From Liriodendron chinense (lineage: Eukaryota > Streptophyta > Magnoliopsida > Magnoliales > Magnoliaceae): a stretch of DNA of 64,000 bases. Position numbers and translations under genes: made by a program. The notes under the pieces were generated by a model, which did not search any database, had not been told where the DNA came from, and worked only from the letters and a program-made list of their open reading frames with translations. Of the stretch, positions 60,160 to 64,000 are shown one piece after another. The stretch covers positions 2,966,196 through 3,030,195 of the forward strand of contig ML058586.1 in the NCBI GenBank assembly GCA_003013855.2, given 5' to 3'. Numbering within the stretch: the stretch's first letter is position 1; each line of letters starts with the position of its first letter.

Positions 60160-63100
60160 CTCCAACTAGTCCCATAGGTTGGCTTCATCATGAGGGTCAC
60201 CTTTTGGAAAACTCAATGGCAACCACTCATTAAGTGGACCACACTTGTGTTGTGTTAATTATCAATGGATGAAAATTGTTTTATATAGTGTGGCCTACTT
60301 GAAGAGTAGATAAGGCTGTCTTTTCACTCTGAGATCTTTATGATGTGGCAACCTATTGGAAAGAGTCGGATGTCATGTGCACTTAATAGCTTGAAAGTTA
60401 TCATAGTGGACTGTAACTTGTGGTGCAGCTAGTGAGAGGAAGTCTTAATCCTTGAGGTCTTAATCCTTTTATATCAGGATAACTATATTTTAAAATCAAT
60501 GACCATTTGAAAATCTTATGATAATATATTTTAAAATCAATAGCCATTTTAAAAATCTTATGATAATATTCTTTACTGTGTTTTCACAATAAAAACACTG
60601 ATATTTTGAAAATCTCATAAATGCTTGTCATGGCTCTTTACCACTAGAAAATCTTATGGTATATCTGATACTCTTAGCACACACGAAGCTTGATAGGCAT
60701 GCACTTAGAAATGGTAGACGTCTTATGTCAACTCAAAATAAGCTAACTTATGGAATCCACTGCCTCTAAATTACAATTCAAAAACCAGGTTAGTTGTAGA
60801 ATCCCAACCTTTGAGTTATGGACACTTGTTTGTTGAAATATGACCATTGGATAATTTTTCAATTTTAACTATCTAATAAATGCTCATGAGTATGATAGCT
60901 CAATAATCAAATAAGCATGATTTTTCATTCATGATGCATACAACCTTAGACTCACAATTTAGATGATTTAGTTTGAATTACTTATGTTTACACCTGGCTT
61001 GACGTGGCTCAAATCACTAATTGAGAAGCCGCTATGTGCCGACACACTCATATGAAAATTGAAGAGAAATATACTCACATTAGGAAAGACCGAAAATGCC
61101 CATCTTCTTAGGACACGTACCCTACCAAAAGGTCAGGAACTCAAAATTGTAGAGACGCCCAAAACTCAAAAGGTGGTCGACTCTCACATGACACTTGACT
61201 AACGGGCACAAAGCATGCGTGGTCCTTGGCGTGTAGAGGAAGTTTCGCCAAATACCTACAATTGCAGGATTTTAATATAAAAGGAAACTATTCCGGAGAA
61301 CGCCCACGATCTTTTCGGAAGCCATAATAAAGTCTGAGAGAATAACGGAAAGCCATTTGAAAATAGAAGCAAATCATCAGCAATGGCATAATACAACAAG
61401 GACTCCAAATACAAGTATGATATGTCTACTATGTAATCAAAATCTTGCCCAAATAATGAGATCTTATGCACGGCCACCGTCTCTCTGAAGTTATAAACAC
61501 AACACTTGACAATGCCGCACGCTAATACAAACAAATACAACCTTTCAACTTTAAGCTACTTATTTCTTCCGTCCTCCATAGACACCGATTAATTTCTTAG
61601 CTTAGTTTCATCCACCTCTATCCAGTATTATGCTGCAGTAGGTACGAGGACTAGAGTTTAGCTTCTTAGCTTAATTTTACTACTGTCTAGCACATCATTA
61701 TAGTACACTGGTAAATTAGTGTAAATATTCACGACCTTATCATTGGATCCTCAGATTACCAAGTTCTTATATGGAATTTTTCTGGTCACATCCTACTAAC
61801 CTTACACTACGTCTGTGTCACGATTGTCTACTATTTTTCACGATCATTCTCGCCAACATAGACTAGTGTAGGTGATTTTCTCTGCTTGTTTATTTTTGTT
61901 TTTGCTAATTATACGGCATTGACACTCTTATTAATAAAATTGACGATCAAGCCATTTATTTGTAATTTATTTATCTTCATTGTTTTATTGAAAAATACAA
62001 TCTTAGCTATCACTTTGCTTCTGAAAGAAAAGTCATTGTATTCTAGGCAATAGGGACTCATTTAGAAGGACAGCCGTTTTCCTTCTTAAATTGTTTGATC
62101 GCTCTAACAATCAGTAGCTAAATAGTTAGGCCAATATTCACATATCAAGACTTAATCTTGCTAATTCATAGTCTAGGGTCATTAGCGTTCAACCTGATTC
62201 GACTCGAATATTACTTTGGCACACTTGACACCTAATCTAATCACATACATTTAACTAAAATCAGGCCATTTGTTATATGTGAGGCCACATATTTGGATTG
62301 AATGGCAACAACTGGCACGCCACATGTGCAATATCTAAGCGATTGCCAAATGCATGTATATCACTTATCATACGCAGCCCTAGCTAGCATAAAAGTTAAC
62401 CCAGAATACATTCTCCAGTCCCAAAGGGGTTATTCATGTTGTTTTAGTTGGACCACTAAATTAATTACTCGTCCCCCAATTGGTTCCATATGCAGGGCCC
62501 ACATTTTTGAATCCGCAGACCAATGCAATACTGAAATGGGTCGTTGTCCAATCACCATTGGGTCTAGGGACCAACGAGCTGATGGTCCACTTGTCATTTT
62601 CTCCTTAACTGTACCAGAACTGATATTTGCATCTTATTTCTTTACAACCATAGAAAAACGGTCAAAGGGTCATTCAGTCACACCATCAGCGTAATTGATA
62701 CATCAATGGGAACCTCTTCAAGTGGGCCCTATCTTGGATGGCTCCTATTCTTCAAAAATACACATATCCGACAAACCTGTCTATTTCTTCTCTTTACTTC
62801 CTTGATTTGATGTCATTGTTTTGAAAGATATCGATCCTGTGGCTAGGATCATCTGATCTCTGTTTTTTCTCGGGTGTTTTTCCATCTACAATAGTTCAAA
62901 CTAGATGAACGGTCTAAAATGATAAATCAACTCCTAGATCGTGCACTATGGATTGCGGCCTATGCCACGTTAAGAGAGTGACATACACCAGCTTGGATAC
63001 GAGCTAGTAATGAACATGTTTTTAAGGCTAGAGGAATCATGTGAAGACTCGACTAGAGCTTAGTCTTGCCTGATTGCATTCAACACATGAGTCACCACCG

Positions 63101-63410
63101 ATTCGGCTGAGTTGGGCCTGTTCACCTCAGAGACCAAACTAGCCTCTTCGAGTTGCTCAGTCATTTAACCATTCTTAACGTCCGTAGTTCTCTCATAAAA
63201 AATAAAATAAAAATAAAAAAAAGATTTATGTGATAATTAACCACAAGGTATAGTCCAACCAATAGATAACACCCAACACTTCCAATATATTGGTCCCACC
63301 ATGAGGATCATCTAATTAAAAAAATCATCCCTTTATCTTAGGTAAGCCATACTGTTGAAATATTTTAAATAAAATATATTTTGGTTAAAAATTATTTTTA
63401 AAAACTTTTG
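60160..63410. other. AT-rich intergenic stretch without a recognisable gene
   Basis: Only short open frames, the longest 130 codons at 62302-62694, with no family motif. A local direct duplication (tattttaaaatcaat(g/a)accatt, 60487 and 60529) was noted. No splice-supported exon chain was seen. Confidence 0.4.
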
Positions 63411-63420
63411 AAAACCAAAC

Positions 63421-63790
63421 TTTGTTTTATCCCACATCGGATGGGAGAAAGATTTTTTACCTCTTTATAAGTAGGGTGTTGTGCACCTTACTTATTTATG
63501 GTGGAAGAGAGGGAGTATGGTGGCTTGCATGTTCCAGTGCTTCGCACGCGCGCGGGCACGGTCTCGGTCTCGGGCACGAGCTCGGGCTAGATGCGAGGGC
63601 GTGGGCATGTGAGGTAGTATGGCTGTAGAGGCGCTAGTGGCGCACTTAGACCAGCGTAGTGGTCTACTGCTACAAGAAGAAGACCTCTATTCCTTTTCTC
63701 TCTTTCTTTTCTTCATCTGCCAAACAGCGTTACTGAGTTTCATAGTTTGCACACTCAAAATAATTTGAGTAGGGGTGAATTACACTTTAA
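63421..63790 (+). repeat. Putative LTR start of a Copia- or TRIM-like element
   Basis: Begins TGTTTTATCCCACATCGG..GGGAG, the same opening style as the TRIM LTR, followed by a TATAAGTAGGG promoter-like box at 63465. The GC-rich part (63540-63610) with repeated gggcacg / ctcggg words is unlike its AT-rich surroundings. The element's end is not visible before the window closes. Confidence 0.4.
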
Positions 63791-64000
63791 GGATAACATG
63801 TTTTTTCACATGCTTCAGCTTGTCCTTATTTTACGTGTTTTTCAAATTAATTTATTTTCTGAAATCAGAAATTCTCAACACACACCATATAAAATAATTA
63901 TTTCTAACCATAAATGAATATTAAAAAATATGGTGCACATGATAAGTAGATATTATTTTTTTTCATTTTTTACAAGGTGACCTTATGATAAGGTCAATGT

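Noticed and set aside
62302..62694. 130-codon open frame
   Set aside because: No motif, no neighbour exon and no promoter signal; composition like the surrounding intergenic DNA.

Overview
This is a plant nuclear window, probably from a woody, repeat-rich angiosperm. The evidence is spliced genes with GT..AG introns, three plant host genes (a TIC32-type short-chain dehydrogenase, kinetochore SPC25 and raffinose synthase), Ty3/Gypsy, Copia, LINE, SINE and TRIM elements, and long runs of plant-type repeats. The very abundant fold-back repeat with a 'cacgccgtccatcc' core reminds me of magnoliid genomes. That placement is from memory and is weak.

Layout. (1) 324-1429, + strand: the last three exons of a short-chain dehydrogenase whose 5' part lies off the left edge. 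(2) 3325-7323, - strand: an internally deleted Gypsy element with two LTRs and a small tandem-repeat array in its leader. (3) 7324-9088: intergenic repeats and a tRNA-type SINE with an 18-bp target-site duplication. (4) 9089-28537, - strand: one 7-exon SPC25 gene. I rebuilt it from exons scattered over 19.4 kb, and all splice phases agree. Its 12.2-kb intron 3 holds a LINE fragment, a full-length chromodomain Gypsy element (12617-19453, TSD CAAAT), a triplicated repeat and a SINE. Its 3.7-kb intron 1 holds a 5'-truncated LINE. (5) 28.6-37.85 kb: fold-back elements, a degenerate LTR-element remnant and other repeats. (6) 38135-44018, + strand: a 4-exon raffinose synthase with a 1-bp frameshift near its N-terminus and a short deletion next to the active site. 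(7) 44.1-64 kb: no host gene that I can support. This stretch holds more fold-back elements (a tight cluster at 50.4-53.05 kb), a Copia-like LTR, a TRIM and a partial LTR near the right edge.

The host genes do unrelated jobs: a plastid-type or general oxidoreductase, chromosome segregation, and raffinose-family sugar synthesis. The common thread is the fold-back family. At least 20 full or partial copies lie between 28.6 and 58 kb. One copy has a perfect 9-bp target duplication, which points to Mutator-type transposition. Copies lie about 85 bp upstream of the SPC25 start codon and about 200 bp upstream of the raffinose synthase TATA box. All coordinates and splice sites were read by eye; no homology search was run.
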